Shown one piece after another: positions 34,058 through 45,400 of a stretch of 64,000 bases of DNA. The stretch is from Gymnopus androsaceus JB14 (lineage: Eukaryota; Basidiomycota; Agaricomycetes; Agaricales; Omphalotaceae), in the NCBI GenBank assembly GCA_009733575.1, contig ML769490.1:1-64000 (forward strand), read 5' to 3'. A program made the translations under genes and the position numbers. The notes beneath the pieces are model-generated. The model was given only the letters and a program-made list of their open reading frames with translations. It made no database searches and was not told where the DNA came from. The stretch's first letter is position 1. Every line of letters starts with the position of its first letter.

Positions 34058-34599
34058 CATTGTCATGATTACTGTATATTTCATGAATGTATTTTGTATT
34101 ACTGTCAGAATAGCACTTGTTCATCTATGAGTCGGGGACTTGCCGGTCTTGACCGGCGCTAAGATGCTTATGCCAAAATTGTATTGAACATCTGATTCCA
34201 GCTCTGGATCATATTGGTATGGGCTCGGAAGCAAATGGCAAATAATCTAAATTACCCAGCATTGGCCCACTTTTACCCCTAACATGTCAAGTAATGCAAG
34301 GGCCCCATGAGCAGTCCGAAGCAAATGGGCTTGGTACTGTGGGCTTGGTGCTTGATGGATACATAGGTAAGCTACATAGCACAATCTCGGGAGATTGGAT
34401 CTGATAGAGGTCTCAGATGGAGACCGCCGGCATCATACACCAGCACATGTAACCAAACACTGGACTCGATGGAGTGGGTGTGGCATCTACCAATGGATTG
34501 GTTGCTTGTAATCTAGACCTGTGATAAGTTCCTAGTGATCGGAACTTTTTTTGCTGGACTGCCTGTGGGATTTCACCAAGTATATAAGTATGGGTTGTA
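34058..34599. other. intergenic, no recognisable gene
   Basis: Contains a short CGGTCTTGACCG hairpin at about 34143-34161. I see no coding or repeat signature. Confidence 0.35.
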
Positions 34600-35075
34600 T
34601 TGGTGTTGATTGTTGCTTTTTCCTTTCCCTTTACTTCTTTGCATGTGCTCAAGATGGTCATCTGCACTTGCTCTTATTGTAGGAACAAGCAGGTTATCAT
34701 CAATGGTGTCAGCCAGCCAGGCTGCAATGTTAGTGCTTCTACTAGGCTTGAGCATGAAAAAAGGGCAGCAAAAGTGTTTCAGGCAGCTGTTAAACCACAG
34801 AGTCAGTCACCACTCAAGCCATCTCCTATAGAAAAGGTTACAGGTCTGTTACCAATTTCAGAATTACAATGCACAGGGATTGACCCATCTATAGAACTTA
34901 CTCTAGACACATCATCTATTGTCAACCTTTGCTGCACACTGGTTATTTGGCTCAATCTCAAAGCTGGTGTTAGTTGAGAGACAGCAAATATTATTCTCAA
35001 GGCCATTCACTTCATTCTGTCCACAATCTTCAATTTTCTGTCTAAGACAGGGATATGCAAGCAGCAAGTACCTCA
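34600..35075 (+). pseudogene. N-terminal fragment of a Tnp2/Plavaka (CACTA)-type transposase
   Basis: From about 34654 the frame reads MVICTCSYCRNKQVIINGVS with the CxCxxC lead and STRLEHEK, typical of the N-terminus of Agaricomycete Tnp2-type proteins. Further on, LCCTLVIWLNLKAGVS is followed by TGA (34974-34976) and then ETANIILKAIHFILSTIF in the same frame. The family motif is GVSRE, so the TGA again fits CGA to TGA. The catalytic core is absent and the sequence turns into an unrelated ORF near 35080. Confidence 0.55.
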
Positions 35076-35093
35076 GTGAACGTATACTTGTGA

Positions 35094-35630
35094 TTGCCGC
35101 TGAGAAGATGGGTCTTCAAGTCCTCATTCCGTATTGGCCAAATTTCAGGAGATACGAAACATGGCATTTGGAACGTGATGGACCATGTTCCGATTTTGCT
35201 GAGGGGGTGTCAGGAACTGGGTGCTATTCCGCAGGATTGGCTCCCTGTCATTGCTTGGACCCCCGTCGACGACATAACCAATGCTACTCCTGTAATCCCT
35301 GATGCCCCCGCCAATGCCAGTACCTCCACCTCCCTTCCCGCAACTGCTGGATTCGATTTGGCTGCCATCAAAGCCAAGCTTGCAGAGCTTGAGTGTGAAC
35401 ATAACAAGGAGATGGACACCAAGACAAAGGCTAAAATTTCGACCACTGCTGCGGCTGCGATGGGTGATGCAGTTGGATTGGGATTGGATGCTCTACCTCA
35501 AGTTGAGGTGCCTAGGGGTGGATTATCCTTTGGTGGTGCAGATGGAAGCATTACGAGTCTGGGTTCTGAAATGGTTCAAGATCCATGGCAAGTGCCAGTG
35601 GGGAGGGAGAATCTGAATCTGTGGGGATAA
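35094..35630 (+). CDS. hypothetical ORF, Ala/Thr-rich with a charged helix
   Basis: An uninterrupted 178-codon frame contains VPILLRGCQELGAIPQDWLP, an Ala/Pro/Ser-rich linker (APANASTSTSLPATAG), a charged helical stretch (LAAIKAKLAELECEHNKE) and a Gly-rich end (GLSFGGADGSITSLGSEM). I do not recognise it. It follows a Tnp2 fragment and may be part of a transposon ORF or a host exon; the upstream start is uncertain. Confidence 0.35.
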   Translation: MPLRRWVFKSSFRIGQISGDTKHGIWNVMDHVPILLRGCQELGAIPQDWLPVIAWTPVDDITNATPVIPDAPANASTSTSLPATAGFDLAAIKAKLAELECEHNKEMDTKTKAKISTTAAAAMGDAVGLGLDALPQVEVPRGGLSFGGADGSITSLGSEMVQDPWQVPVGRENLNLWG

Positions 35631-35979
35631 TTTGCATTGCATTTGCATTATGCTTCATTAATACAGTTGTTTTATAATATATTTATGCATGCATTCGGTA
35701 TTGCTAGAGCCAACTTGTCTCATGGGTGTGTTTCCGACTGCAACTGAGCAGATTTCAATGTTGGTGTGAGAGGAGATTAGTTGTAGGCTGCTACGATGGC
35801 GTTGAATTGTCTTCTGGGAAGTTGCCGGTTGTATTGGATAAGCTACGTTCAGCAAGTGGAAGGCTATTGGCAAAGGGAGCTATGGCAATAGAATGATAAT
35901 GAAACACTGACAAAACCACAATCTATGTACTACTATCAATCTAAATAGAGTCTCTTGTTCTTGATTTCCCAATCAAAGC

Positions 35980-37431
35980 TCAGTCTTCATCCTCATCGCT
36001 AATCTCATCATTGTACTCCTGCAGCTGCTCCAGTTCGGCCTCAGTGGGAAGGTTGTACATTTTGAGTGTGTCGTTTCCAAATTTCTCCATGAATTCGTTG
36101 TATGGAAGATTCTTCCACTCTGCAATTCTACTCCCATCCGCACAAATCTCGGGTATCGGCAAAGCAACTCCATTATCCGACATCTGGTTGAAGAATGAGG
36201 GCTCGAAGTAATCAATGGGAACATTACTGGGAAAGCGAGTGACTGTGGCTGCGATTTGCACTGCAGGCTCGACACGAATGCGGTCCGTACTGTGAAGAAT
36301 GAGGTGTGTTATTATACATGGAAAGAGGCACATACTGAGCACCGGTTCTTTGCTTGGAAGCCTTCTGGTATCTCTGATCCTCAAGGCGGAAAAATGAGGT
36401 CATAACAGAATTGCAACCCTCTTTCTCATGAATCAGGTATTGTTCTCCATTGTGGTTGGGATCGTGCTCATCCTCTGAGTGTCCTTCATTCTCCTCAGCT
36501 AATCACACAACTTGTTTGCTGAAGCCATCATCTTTTAGCTGTTTAACACGAGTTTCACGAAGCTAATATGCAATTAGCAAAGTAGAAAAAAAATGGAATA
36601 GATTACTCACATGGTTGCGGTGTCGATACATATTTCTGCGCTCGTTTTCCATTGCAACACCTCCTGTAGCCTTGCCTTCCTTGCGTGCCTTCTCTGCCAT
36701 GAGTCCAAAAACAAAACTTCAGTAAAGTTTGACAAGGAAGCTGTAGTTGGAAAGGAATGAGAGATCAGCATTCATGGATGTGTATCCAAACGCAGTGGCA
36801 ACTGTTTTGAAGGTTGAAATAGCCAGATGTTCATGCAGAGCATTTTAGATAGACTCTACAGTCCCGAGAACATCAGGCTGCCAGCAAATGAGACCTAAAT
36901 TGGCAACAGCATTGAACATGATGAAGAGATGAGCTTCTTCCATGCGGTTTGCATCTTTGGTGATCTGACTTCTTCCCATGAATGATGCCTTTGCACTGCG
37001 GCTACAGCAGCAAGTGCTGTTGCTGAGCTTGGCATTGCAGAAGATATTAGATTTTCAACATGAGCACGGATATCATCAGAGGACTGGAATCGTTGTTGGA
37101 AATTATCAGTTGTAAGAGTGCTGACAGGAGGGGGGACATCATCTTGGGAAAAGAGGCCCCAAAGAATGCAAATATGGAGATGGAATGCTCGCTGTTGAAG
37201 CAGATTTTAATTGGTGAAAGAAAAATGAAAGAAAGATCACGTACTTTGCAACCCTCGGGCCTTCTGAGGTACTTGTGACAGAGGCACTGACCATCCCTTC
37301 TTTCCTTTCTTTAGCTGATGAGCTGCCTGAGATGTTTGAGCTTTCTTTGAAGATGTCTGGGGAATGGGCCCACTGTTGCGTTGCAGTTGCTTTTGGCAAG
37401 ATGAACTCATAGGAACATCATTGTCAGCCAT
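35980..37431 (-). pseudogene. decayed multi-exon gene of an Agaricomycete-type family (PIDYFxPxFFN tail)
   Basis: The minus-strand start (37431) gives MADNDVPMSSSCQKQLQRN and a basic region (AAHQLKKGKKGWSVPLSQ) to a GTACGT donor at 37244. Internal exons include EAHLFIMFNAVANLGLICWQ, HEHLAISTFKTVATAFGYTS, EKARKEGKATGGVAMENERR (GTGAGT donor) and LRETRVKQLKDDGFSKQVV. The last exon reads TDRIRVEPAVQIAATVTRFP, VPIDYFEPSFFNQM, NGVALPIPEICADGSRI and an acidic tail EISDEDED. Stops are TAA (ESI-stop-NALHE) and TGA (KQVV-stop-LAEEN), both explainable as C to T in CAA and CGA. I recall a repetitive Agaricomycete family with this C-terminal pattern; its function is unknown to me. Confidence 0.6.
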
Positions 37432-37840
37432 TGCAATTTGGCAAGAAATATAAGCACAAAATGGAAGTCAGAGAAGAGGAGTTGGGATGAAAGATGCGTC
37501 CTTTATATTTCATGAACGAACAAAGAAAACATAAATTGTGATTCGGTGCAAGTTGATCACACATGAGGCAGCCTTACTGTGATAATAGGGAGGTATAGTG
37601 AACAAACATCCTGAACATCTCTAGGAAACAAAACAATATGGGTGTGGCATTTCTAGAGAATATCCCTGCTGGGTAGAAGACGTATGATAGGCCTAGCTGG
37701 ATGAGAGATGCAAAGCAACATATGGGATGCTATATAAGGTAACTTTCGGCATTATTACGGATCTAGTCACAGTGAGTGACATTCTTTGTGAGTGCGCCAG
37801 CTAGTCCCTTGACTAGTGCGTTTAAGGCACCAGGGGTTCA
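37432..37840. other. upstream region, no gene seen
   Basis: AT-rich sequence upstream of the minus-strand gene. No clear promoter elements can be assigned. Confidence 0.35.
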
Positions 37841-38085
37841 GGTGCATCGGATCTTGCCCACGGTGAGAGCTCCAGAGCTCTCTGGAGATGCTTTACAGCT
37901 TGATTAACAGCTGTCAAGCTCTGGAGCTCTCTGGAGACCTTAAGCAAAAATACAGGTTTTGCTGATAAAGATTTATCTTCAAAATTCCTCTAAAAAAGTA
38001 CATTTCTGTTATCTATTGAAATAATTTGCTTCCCACATTGCTTCAGTCTCACTGAAGCATAATTATTGGTGGTGTGAGGGGCATC
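37841..38085. repeat. hairpin repeats shared with 43303-43925 and 541-860
   Basis: Two GAGCTCTCTGGAG-type palindromes (37868-37890, 37920-37940) and the following CAAAAATACAGGTTTTGCTGAT match the centre of the TIR element at 43303-43925. The adjoining CTTCAGTCTCACTGAAG hairpin with its GGTGGTGTGAG tail matches the repeat ending near 860. Two repeat families meet here. Confidence 0.6.
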
Positions 38086-39207
38086 AGGGGCTGGATATAT
38101 ACAGCAGTCATGATTATCCAAGACAAGGATAACACATTTTCAGAAACCTCTGCTACATCAGCAGCACAGAGGTTACTGACATCTATAAAGCAACATTCAA
38201 GAACATGATATGTGTCTCAAGTAGTTAAATGCATTTGAGGTTTGCATGACAGTGTGAATAACCTGCAAAAGATTGAAAGAAAAATTAGCCTCTGATTCTC
38301 ATTAACCCTCAATGCTCATTTTCCCTCGGCGCTGGACCCTCCCTCCCTTCACGTGATTTTTTGGGTCATGTGATTACCAAATAAGGCAACTATGAGACAC
38401 TGATCACCATTTCACCTTACTGTGCTGGTCTTTTGCCCTTTGTACATGCTCTACATAACTAATTAGCCTTTGTAAACTCTTCACCTCACTCTGGATGTCA
38501 TATATCTCAAAATATATTAGTCAAGGCCAAGAACTGTAAGCAATCATGAAATGACCTAAAAAGGCAATAAAAAGGTATATGCTCACTCTACACAATGTAG
38601 CTAGTCTAAATATACTTTTCAGGGATTCTTGGGCTTATTTGACTCATTTGGACATCACAAAAATGCATTTTGAGGGTCAGTCAAAAAAATATTTTTCAGG
38701 CCTCGCAATGGACCCACCCTACCTACCCCCGGTACGGGATTTCCCAGCCCGGAACCCCTTGATTCAGCTTTATCTTTTTGCTCAATTTCCACATTTATCT
38801 TACTGAAACCTTATTACCTCATTGAACTCATGGATATTTGACTTATTTCAAAGTGAACTTATTTTTCGAGACTCATTAATGTTTTACTAGCCTTAACTTA
38901 TGACTCGGAACACCTCACTTAAGTATTTTTAACTCAAGTTCAAGTAGACTAACATATTTATCAAGTTAACTGTTACTTTATGATGAATCTGATTTGACCC
39001 CATCAACAGACTTTTAATTGTACGCAGTCTACAGGCGCCCACGCGGCTTGGCGCTTATTTGGGCGCTTATTTTACGCAATTATATGTAGATCAATTCCAA
39101 TCATTGGGGTGTCTACTATTCTTCTAATGATAATTATACACATTATAATTAAATGTACTAGTTCATTGAAGCTATTTAGCTTGTAATCCTAGTTCTAGAT
39201 AAATCTC
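38086..39207. other. no recognisable gene
   Basis: AT-rich sequence with weak ORFs. No motif or termini recognised. Confidence 0.35.
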
Positions 39208-39515
39208 AGGCTGTCTCAGGCTGTCCCAGGCCATCCCAGGCCATCCCAGGCTTCCTCAGGCTTCTTCAGGCTGCCCCAGGTTCCCTCAGGTTGCACTCAG
39301 GTTGCACTCAGGTTGCACTCAGGTTGTGCTCAGGTTGTGCTCAGGCTGCAATGAGGCTCCCTCTGGTGATATCAGGATTTGGGCCAATTCCTAGGTGGCC
39401 TAAGTCACCCTCAAGTGATATCAGGATTTGGGCAAATTCCTAGGTGGCCTAAGTCACTCAGGTTGCCCAGGTTGCCCAGGTCATTTTAGTCTGACCTATA
39501 GGTTATCCCAGGCCC
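39208..39515 (+). repeat. CAGG-rich minisatellite tract
   Basis: Degenerate tandem units of the form CAGGYTNCCY and CAGGTTGCACT run through the tract. It includes a tandem duplication of about 45 bp starting GTGATATCAGGATTTGGG at 39365 and 39415. Confidence 0.75.
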
Positions 39516-40017
39516 AGACCATTTTTGCTGATGCATCTCTATAAGCACCTGCACTACCCTGCACTTCCTCTGTCTTTGGTCTCCATTGCAGACCTGATGC
39601 TTACTTTTGTTCCACATATGAACCCACCTCCAATAACATCAACAACAGCTCACTTGCATCTACATGCAGAAAATCTACTATATAGCAGTATCCCCAAACA
39701 CTTGGAGCCTTCTGTCTTTCCCTGTTTAAATGAATGAATTTGTGCAGAGGACACTGAACTCACAAAGGGGCTCCTCTCATATTTGCACTCAATCATCTCA
39801 AATGCTTGTTGGGTTCTAAGATGACTTTATAGATCTTAGTTAATGGATGCTGCGGAGACAGTGGAATATATCGCCAAAGTTTCTGCGGTATGCTCCGGAA
39901 TATCTATCCCTGCTCTGTTAAGTACTAATACTTCTGTTTTTAACAGCTGCATACTAAGCTCCATCTGGAAAAATTCCCTAGTGCCCAGGAACATATAGGT
40001 TGCACTGAGGTACCCAC

Positions 40018-40215
40018 AGGGTGACCAGGACACCCAGGATGTCTAGGCACCCCAGGCACCCCAAAGAAACCCCCCAAATCCTATGCATCCTGAGGATAGA
40101 AAAGTATCTCTGGGGTGTCCCTGAATATTCCTGGGGTGTCCCTGAATATCCCTGGGGTGTCCCTGATCATCCCTGGGTGTCCCTGGGGCGCCCTGGGGTG
40201 CCCTGGGAATCCATA
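40018..40215 (+). repeat. CCTGGGGTGTCC minisatellite tract
   Basis: Repeats of CTGGGGTGTCCCTGAATATC and shorter variants occur here, preceded by a CCCCAGGCACCCC stretch in the opposite sense. It is compositionally related to the tracts at 39208, 40845, 53430 and 54470. Confidence 0.7.
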
Positions 40216-40424
40216 GAGAAAATATTTAAAATAATACATTTTTTACCATCTTAGCTTCTTATGCTCATATTTACCTTCTTTGATTACTTATTCATTATTC
40301 AAGTCTCGGTACTTAATACAATTATTATAGATGGTTGTTGTGCTTATTGCTCACTGCTTATTATTGTCTTATTAATTTGGTGTTTCAGCGCTTAAATTCA
40401 AGTGACTCATAATAAACTCAAAGA

Positions 40425-40515
40425 TTGACACCTCACAGGTTTGAACTCTCAACCTCGCAGTTAACTGTATTATATAAGCAATAACGCGAGAGCTCAAAAC
40501 CACTGAACTATCTTG
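40425..40515 (-). repeat. tRNA-like repeat (SINE-type A and B boxes)
   Basis: On the minus strand an A-box-like TAGTTCAGTGG (40501-40511) and a B-box-like AGTTCAAACC (40438-40447) lie about 64 nt apart. Between them a CTCGCG...TGCGAG stem encloses an intron-like loop. The T-stem does not pair well, so this is not a functional tRNA gene. A second copy at 54140-54232 shares flanks for roughly 300 bp, which supports a dispersed tRNA-derived repeat. Confidence 0.5.
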
Positions 40516-40844
40516 ATGTAAGATATGCTAGAAACTTTATGCACTATATACACTAACTAGTGGGGCAGCATCACCTATAAGAAAATTGGTGAGCACTTGG
40601 TCATAAGTGCACATGAACCCATTCTCCCACCATAGTCTACCGAGACTATCTACAATGTTACCAGTAATTATTCTTAGGTAAAAAGGGCTTGAAAGGCCAA
40701 AACTAGACTCAATGTTTTGTCTTTTGGTTAATTTAATTTTGTTGTGGATATAATGTAGCGTTTAATTGAGACATAAAGTATGCAGGCAAAAGCGTCGGAT
40801 GGGCGCTTAAATCACGTGCTCGTAAGCACGAGCACATGATCCCT

Positions 40845-41165
40845 CTCCCAGGGTGTCCCAGGGCTTCCCACAGCTGTCCCAGGGCTTCCCAGAGCTTCCC
40901 AGGATCCCCAGGAATTTGCCCATTTCCCAGGCAGCCCAAGTAACCTGGGCAGCCTAGGATTTTAGCCAAATCCTGAAGGTCTTTGGGCTTGCTTGAGGCT
41001 AATTCCTGATTAACTTCAGAGATACTCAAGAATCCCTAGAATTTGGCCAAAATCCTGGGCTACCTGGGGTGCTTGGGTTGCCTAGTGTTGCCTAGGAATT
41101 GGCCAAATTCCTGGGCATCCCTGAGATTGACCAGGCACACCTGAGCTTGCCTGGGCTTTAGGTAG
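40845..41165 (+). repeat. CCCAGGGCTTCC / GGCAGCC minisatellite tract
   Basis: Degenerate repeats of TCCCAGGGCTTCCCA give way to CCTGGGCWNCC and CCTAGGATTTGG-like units. It is similar in style to the tract at 39208 and is non-coding. Confidence 0.65.
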
Positions 41166-43050
41166 TTTTCCAGATGTCTTGGCCCTTCCCTTTAAGCTGA
41201 TGGTATGTCCTCGTCATTTTGGTACTCCATTGTATCTCGAGTCTCATTTGCACCACACTGCTCCCCTTATAGCAAACTTTCTGGAGGTCTTGAAGTCTGA
41301 CAAGGCTGCTATGTATGCAACCCTTCAATGCAATCATGTTCGTGCCGACACTGCCTCATTATAGCGTGCTGAGACATCCCCGACTGCCTGCTGTGATGTT
41401 CCGGACCTGCTTGTTATTACTTCGTCACATGTTTGTCGCCATGTTTGTTGCTTCTCAGGCTCTATGATATTCATCATCATTGTCATATTAACCACTGTTG
41501 TGCTATCTACATCATTGTTGCTTTCAGTATATCAGCCTTTAGTACACTAGTTGTTGCACTGTATTCCTTATGCTATAACTAAATATAACATTGTTTCTAC
41601 TTCTTACCGTTGCTTCATGAGTTCATTGGCATCTCAAAGGTGCAATTACTGTTATTAAGCATCATTAATAAAAGTGAATACTATGGCATAAAAGTGAATA
41701 AAATGTGAAAATTTTGCAGTTTTTATCAAGGGACTTGTCTGAAGCATGCAACTTTGAATAATCTGCATAATCAAGTCATTTTTGCCTATTTTCACATATT
41801 TTTGCACATTTTATACATTTTTTTGAATATAATGGTTTTCCTGATGTTGTTGCACAACAACCCTCCAACAACCCCATGAAATTGATTGCTTATCTGGCAA
41901 CCCTGCTGCTCCTGACGGCGCAGTCCGAAACACACCCGGAGCATGTCACATCATGTTACAATATATTGGGCATATACAAACCAATTAGGAAGTATCTCTG
42001 ATGGTTGATGCCAGCTTGCTCAGGCAATGAAATCAAACAGGCACATATGCTTGCTTTCCCTCCCGCTCTCCATGATCCTCCACTATATATTTGATTATAT
42101 ATTAAATATCATACAATACATGTACTCATTTGCTTTTGCCCTTACTCTCCAAGAGGTGCACATATTGGAGTGTGGCACACTGGATCAAAATCATTTCTTG
42201 AACTGGGCCACATATAGTAACTCTCTGCCCTCAAAGCGGATCACCAAGGTGGTCGAATTCCTTCCCTGGAGCATGCCCTGTTCATCTGAGAAAGCAAAAA
42301 TATTGACTATTAAGGGAGCGCATGTTTCAGATTTCGGCTCTATTCCATTTTATCAGCTTAGTCAGGAGTTACCAGTCGGGCTCAAGCACTTATTGGACAC
42401 AAGATAGTTGAATGCTGCTTGGCCTTGTTTGGGGATGTCATTGATATTAAGTACATACCATGTCACAACAATGCCATGAGATCCGGAACTTCACCAGGTG
42501 ACAACCCCGCTAAAACCGGTAATTGAAGAGGGTTGTTACGATCAGGGGGTTGTTGCGCAACAAGGGGGTTGCCAAATAGAATGATCCTCCAATTGGGACC
42601 TCTCTCAGATGCAATGTCCCAAGATTGTGCCATGTAATCCAAGGGGCTGCAAATAATTAAGCGCCCAACCGGGGGTCAGTTAGTTAGTCCGGCCTTCAGG
42701 CCAGAAAAAAAAAAAAGTTCGACACCCCTCTAAATGGGTGATTTGGGGCATTTTTTGGGCCTCCTTAGTCTATTATATTTACCACCAGATGTCTAACTGA
42801 GCTCCTCTCATGATTCCTTCATTTCTAGTCATTTTCAAGGACCACAGTCACCTTTCTGTCACACTAGTCACATAGTATTAGATACTATTAGATAGTGCAT
42901 TTCAGTGATAATATTTTTTTACAAAGTGTCCATTCAAGATTCATAGTATAATATTCCATAGATATCACCAAAATTTGAGGGACATTGTCATCATGTTATA
43001 TCCATACAATCATTGCTGCTTGCTGCCAATGTTCAACACTTGCTGCCAAT
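41166..43050. other. no confident gene; one unassigned ORF
   Basis: A 126-codon plus-strand frame at 42027-42407 contains QEVHILECGTLDQNH, KRITKVVEFLPWS and IPFYQLSQELPVGLKHLL. It looks partly protein-like, possibly after an intron, but I recognise no family. GGTTGTTGCGCAACAA-type palindromes at 41845 and 42545 may be the ends of a degraded repeat. A 12-nt A-run sits at about 42705. Confidence 0.3.
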
Positions 43051-43084
43051 TTCCGATCACTCGCTATCAATCAATCAACCCTTT

Positions 43085-44252
43085 GACATATTGACCCTTT
43101 GATCTATTGATCTGATAACTGCCCTTTACCTTCAGAAACATTCCTATCATGTTTGGACAACTTTCCAATACTTATTGTTTTATTCCTTTTATATTCCTTT
43201 GTCTTTCTTACTGAATTACTTTATTGTTATACTTACTGAATACACTCCCAGATATATATGACTTATTGTTCTTACATTTATCCATTTATCCAAACTCACT
43301 AGTAAGGATGGACACAAGTCCAGTTCCTTTGGGAATACCTGCTGGTATTTTAACCTGCGGATCCTGGTACCAGTTTTCCATGGGTTATGCAGGTTACAGG
43401 TTGTAGTTTTGCTCAAAGTTGGCAGGTTCACCTGCAGGTACCTGTGGACCCAGAATACTAGACACTAAAAATTAGTCCATTTACAAATAAATGTGGTATA
43501 ATTGTGACCTGAGTTTGGCTTAGGGCTACTTTGTAGTAATACCTATGCCATTTTAATATAAAACATGTACTTATTCATTTAAATTTGTGAGCTTCATCAG
43601 CAAAACCCGTATTTTCGCTGGAGAAAACCCATTCATTTGGGACATCTCTGGAGCAAGGTACCCTATTCCAGAGACCTCTGGAGATCTCTGGAGAAATTGA
43701 CAGTTTTTTTGACAGCTGTCAAGCTCCAGAGATCTCTGGAGACCTCCGGCAAAAATACAGGTTTTGCTGATGTTATAGGCAGGTATAAATAGTGGTGCAG
43801 GTTTGCAGGTACCTGCATGTAAACCTGCACAGGTCTTGTGCAGGTTGCAGGTCAAGGGTTTGGATGACCAGGTACCTGCACCACAGGTGCAGGTTTACTG
43901 GGACCCAGAGTCGTGTCCACCCTTACTCACTAGTATCTAAGTAGTATACCATGTATTGTAACTTTAGTTCAAAAATCAACTTAGCCTAGCTGATCTTCTC
44001 TTGTCTTCATTCTGACATCTCCACCAATCAATCAACATTGCAATTGAATTGCAGCTGTGTGTTTGCTCTGCTCCGCCCTTCTTCTACCACTTTCCTCTGG
44101 GACACATTACAGTGCGTTAAGGGTGTTGTTAATAGCTTCACCAACTCCCATTACTTCAAAGGTCCAACCCAGATCATCAATCAATCAACATTGATTGATT
44201 CTCATGGTCAATTTGTGATCAATTTTCCGCCACTTTGATCTGGGCTGCATGG
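43085..44252 (-). mobile_element. LTR-like repeat, minus-strand copy (interrupted by a MITE)
   Basis: The reverse complement begins TGTTTAGCCCATGCAGCCC at 44252. It matches 47646-48205 closely, with shared landmarks GATCTGGGTTGGACC, GGTGAAGCTATTA, TACTACTTAAATACTAG and CAATAAAGTAATTCAGTAAG. A hAT-like element splits it at 43303-43925. The TG start in three copies suggests an LTR family of roughly 0.5-0.6 kb or longer; the 3' limit is not fixed. Confidence 0.6.
43303..43925. mobile_element. hAT-like MITE, 8-bp TSD CTCACTAG
   Basis: The 623-bp insert has termini TAAGGATGGACACAAGTC and, inverted, TAAGGGTGGACACGACTC. It is flanked by CTCACTAG at 43295-43302 and 43926-43933. The empty site can be read from the homologous LTR at about 48020. 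Subterminal CAGGTACCTGCAGGTA-type palindromes and a central GGAGATCTCTGGAG hairpin are present, with no transposase. A longer relative sits at 45401-47530. Confidence 0.92.
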
Positions 44253-44471
44253 GCTAAACACATCATCTTTGTGTGTATCATGTAGCTCAGCATCAAGAAC
44301 CTCTTCATCTGAAATCAAGGCCAGCAAGATTATGGTTGGATGGAGGATGGAGAGGATAAAGTAGATTTTGCTCCCGGTAGGTGCTGCTAATGACATCAGA
44401 TTGCTGCTTTGAAGAATCAACTTACCTTCCTTCTTACCAGCCACCTTTCTTTTCCATTACCTTGTGTTGGC

Positions 44472-45000
44472 AGGTGTTAAGTCCGTGTGACCCGGAGTGG
44501 AGCGGCCGAGATATCGGACAGAAATGGTCCGGAAAGATTCCAGGTTGGACCTTGCGAGTTATGGGACTCGGTGAAGCTATTGGCAACACCCTTGACATGC
44601 CGTAAGGTGTCCCGAGAGGAAAATAGTAATGCAAAGTCTAAGCTAAGTTAAGACAGTAGGACCGAAGGCGTAGCCGAGGTTCGACCGAGATCACGTGGCT
44701 GTGTCGGCTTAGTAACCGGAATCTCGGTCAATTGGTCAAGGAAGGACTCGGAATGAGTACAAGGCCAGACTAAGTTGATTTTGGAGCTAAGGTTACTATA
44801 CAAGTATGTACTACTTAAATACTGCCAATGGGGCCGATGTTCCGGGGCCAGACCGGTCCCTTGGTAAGTAAAACAATAAAGTAATTCAGTACCAAAGACA
44901 ATAGTGAAGCGAAAGACAATAAAACAATAACAGGCATAAAGCAATAGTGTGGGAATAGTTCCCGAGACTGGACCGGAGTTATACCGAGGTTATGCCGAGA
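44472..45000 (+). mobile_element. LTR-like repeat, CpG-rich copy
   Basis: It begins TGTTAAGTCCGTGTGACCC and aligns with 47646-48140 through GGGACTCGGTGAAGC (GGGACTTGGTGAAGC there), AAGTTGATTTTGGAGC, TACTACTTAAATACTG and CAATAAAGTAATTCAGTA. It continues into CCGAG/CGGAG-rich sequence to about 45250. This copy keeps many CpGs that read TG or CA in the other copies. With the LTR at 47646 it may bound one small element. Confidence 0.55.
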
Positions 45001-45217
45001 TGATGACCGAGATATGCCGAGATAATCGGTCATAATACACCGGAAACCTCGGCCGAGTGGCCGGAGTACCGGAAATGGTGTAGATTGACCAATATTGGTG
45101 AAGTGGTCAAAAGTCCGGAGTAACCGAACCGATGCAATGGCCGGAGTTGCCAAGCCGATGTGATGGCCGGACTAGCCGAGCCAATACGGTGGCCGGAGTT
45201 GCCGAGTCGGTAACCGG

Positions 45218-45400
45218 TTGGTTAGATATAGAATAGGGTCTGAGGGCTCGGTCGGTAATTCGGTAGGCATGGCTGTAACAGCAGGTGCATTGTCATCATC
45301 TTTGTCCTTGTCCATATCAGCTCAACAAGCTCAATGCACCCTCAATGCATTAATTCCTGATGCTTCAACACTCCAGTTGGCAGATATTAGCACAGTTGAG
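45218..45400 (+). CDS. short ORF between two LTR-like repeats (interrupted)
   Basis: From an inner ATG near 45269 the frame reads MAVTAGALSSSLSLSISAQQ, ALIPDASTLQLADIST, and is cut by the insertion at 45401. Downstream of the insert the frame resumes as VDNVHFLRSVGVGISTEVNF (about 47537-47600) before the next LTR. The family is not recognised. Its place between LTRs suggests the internal region of a small LTR element. Confidence 0.35.

Noticed and set aside
40425..40515. Functional tRNA gene
   Set aside because: The A and B boxes are recognisable but the T-stem does not pair, the spacing is long, and a diverged second copy shares flanks, so a tRNA-derived repeat fits better.
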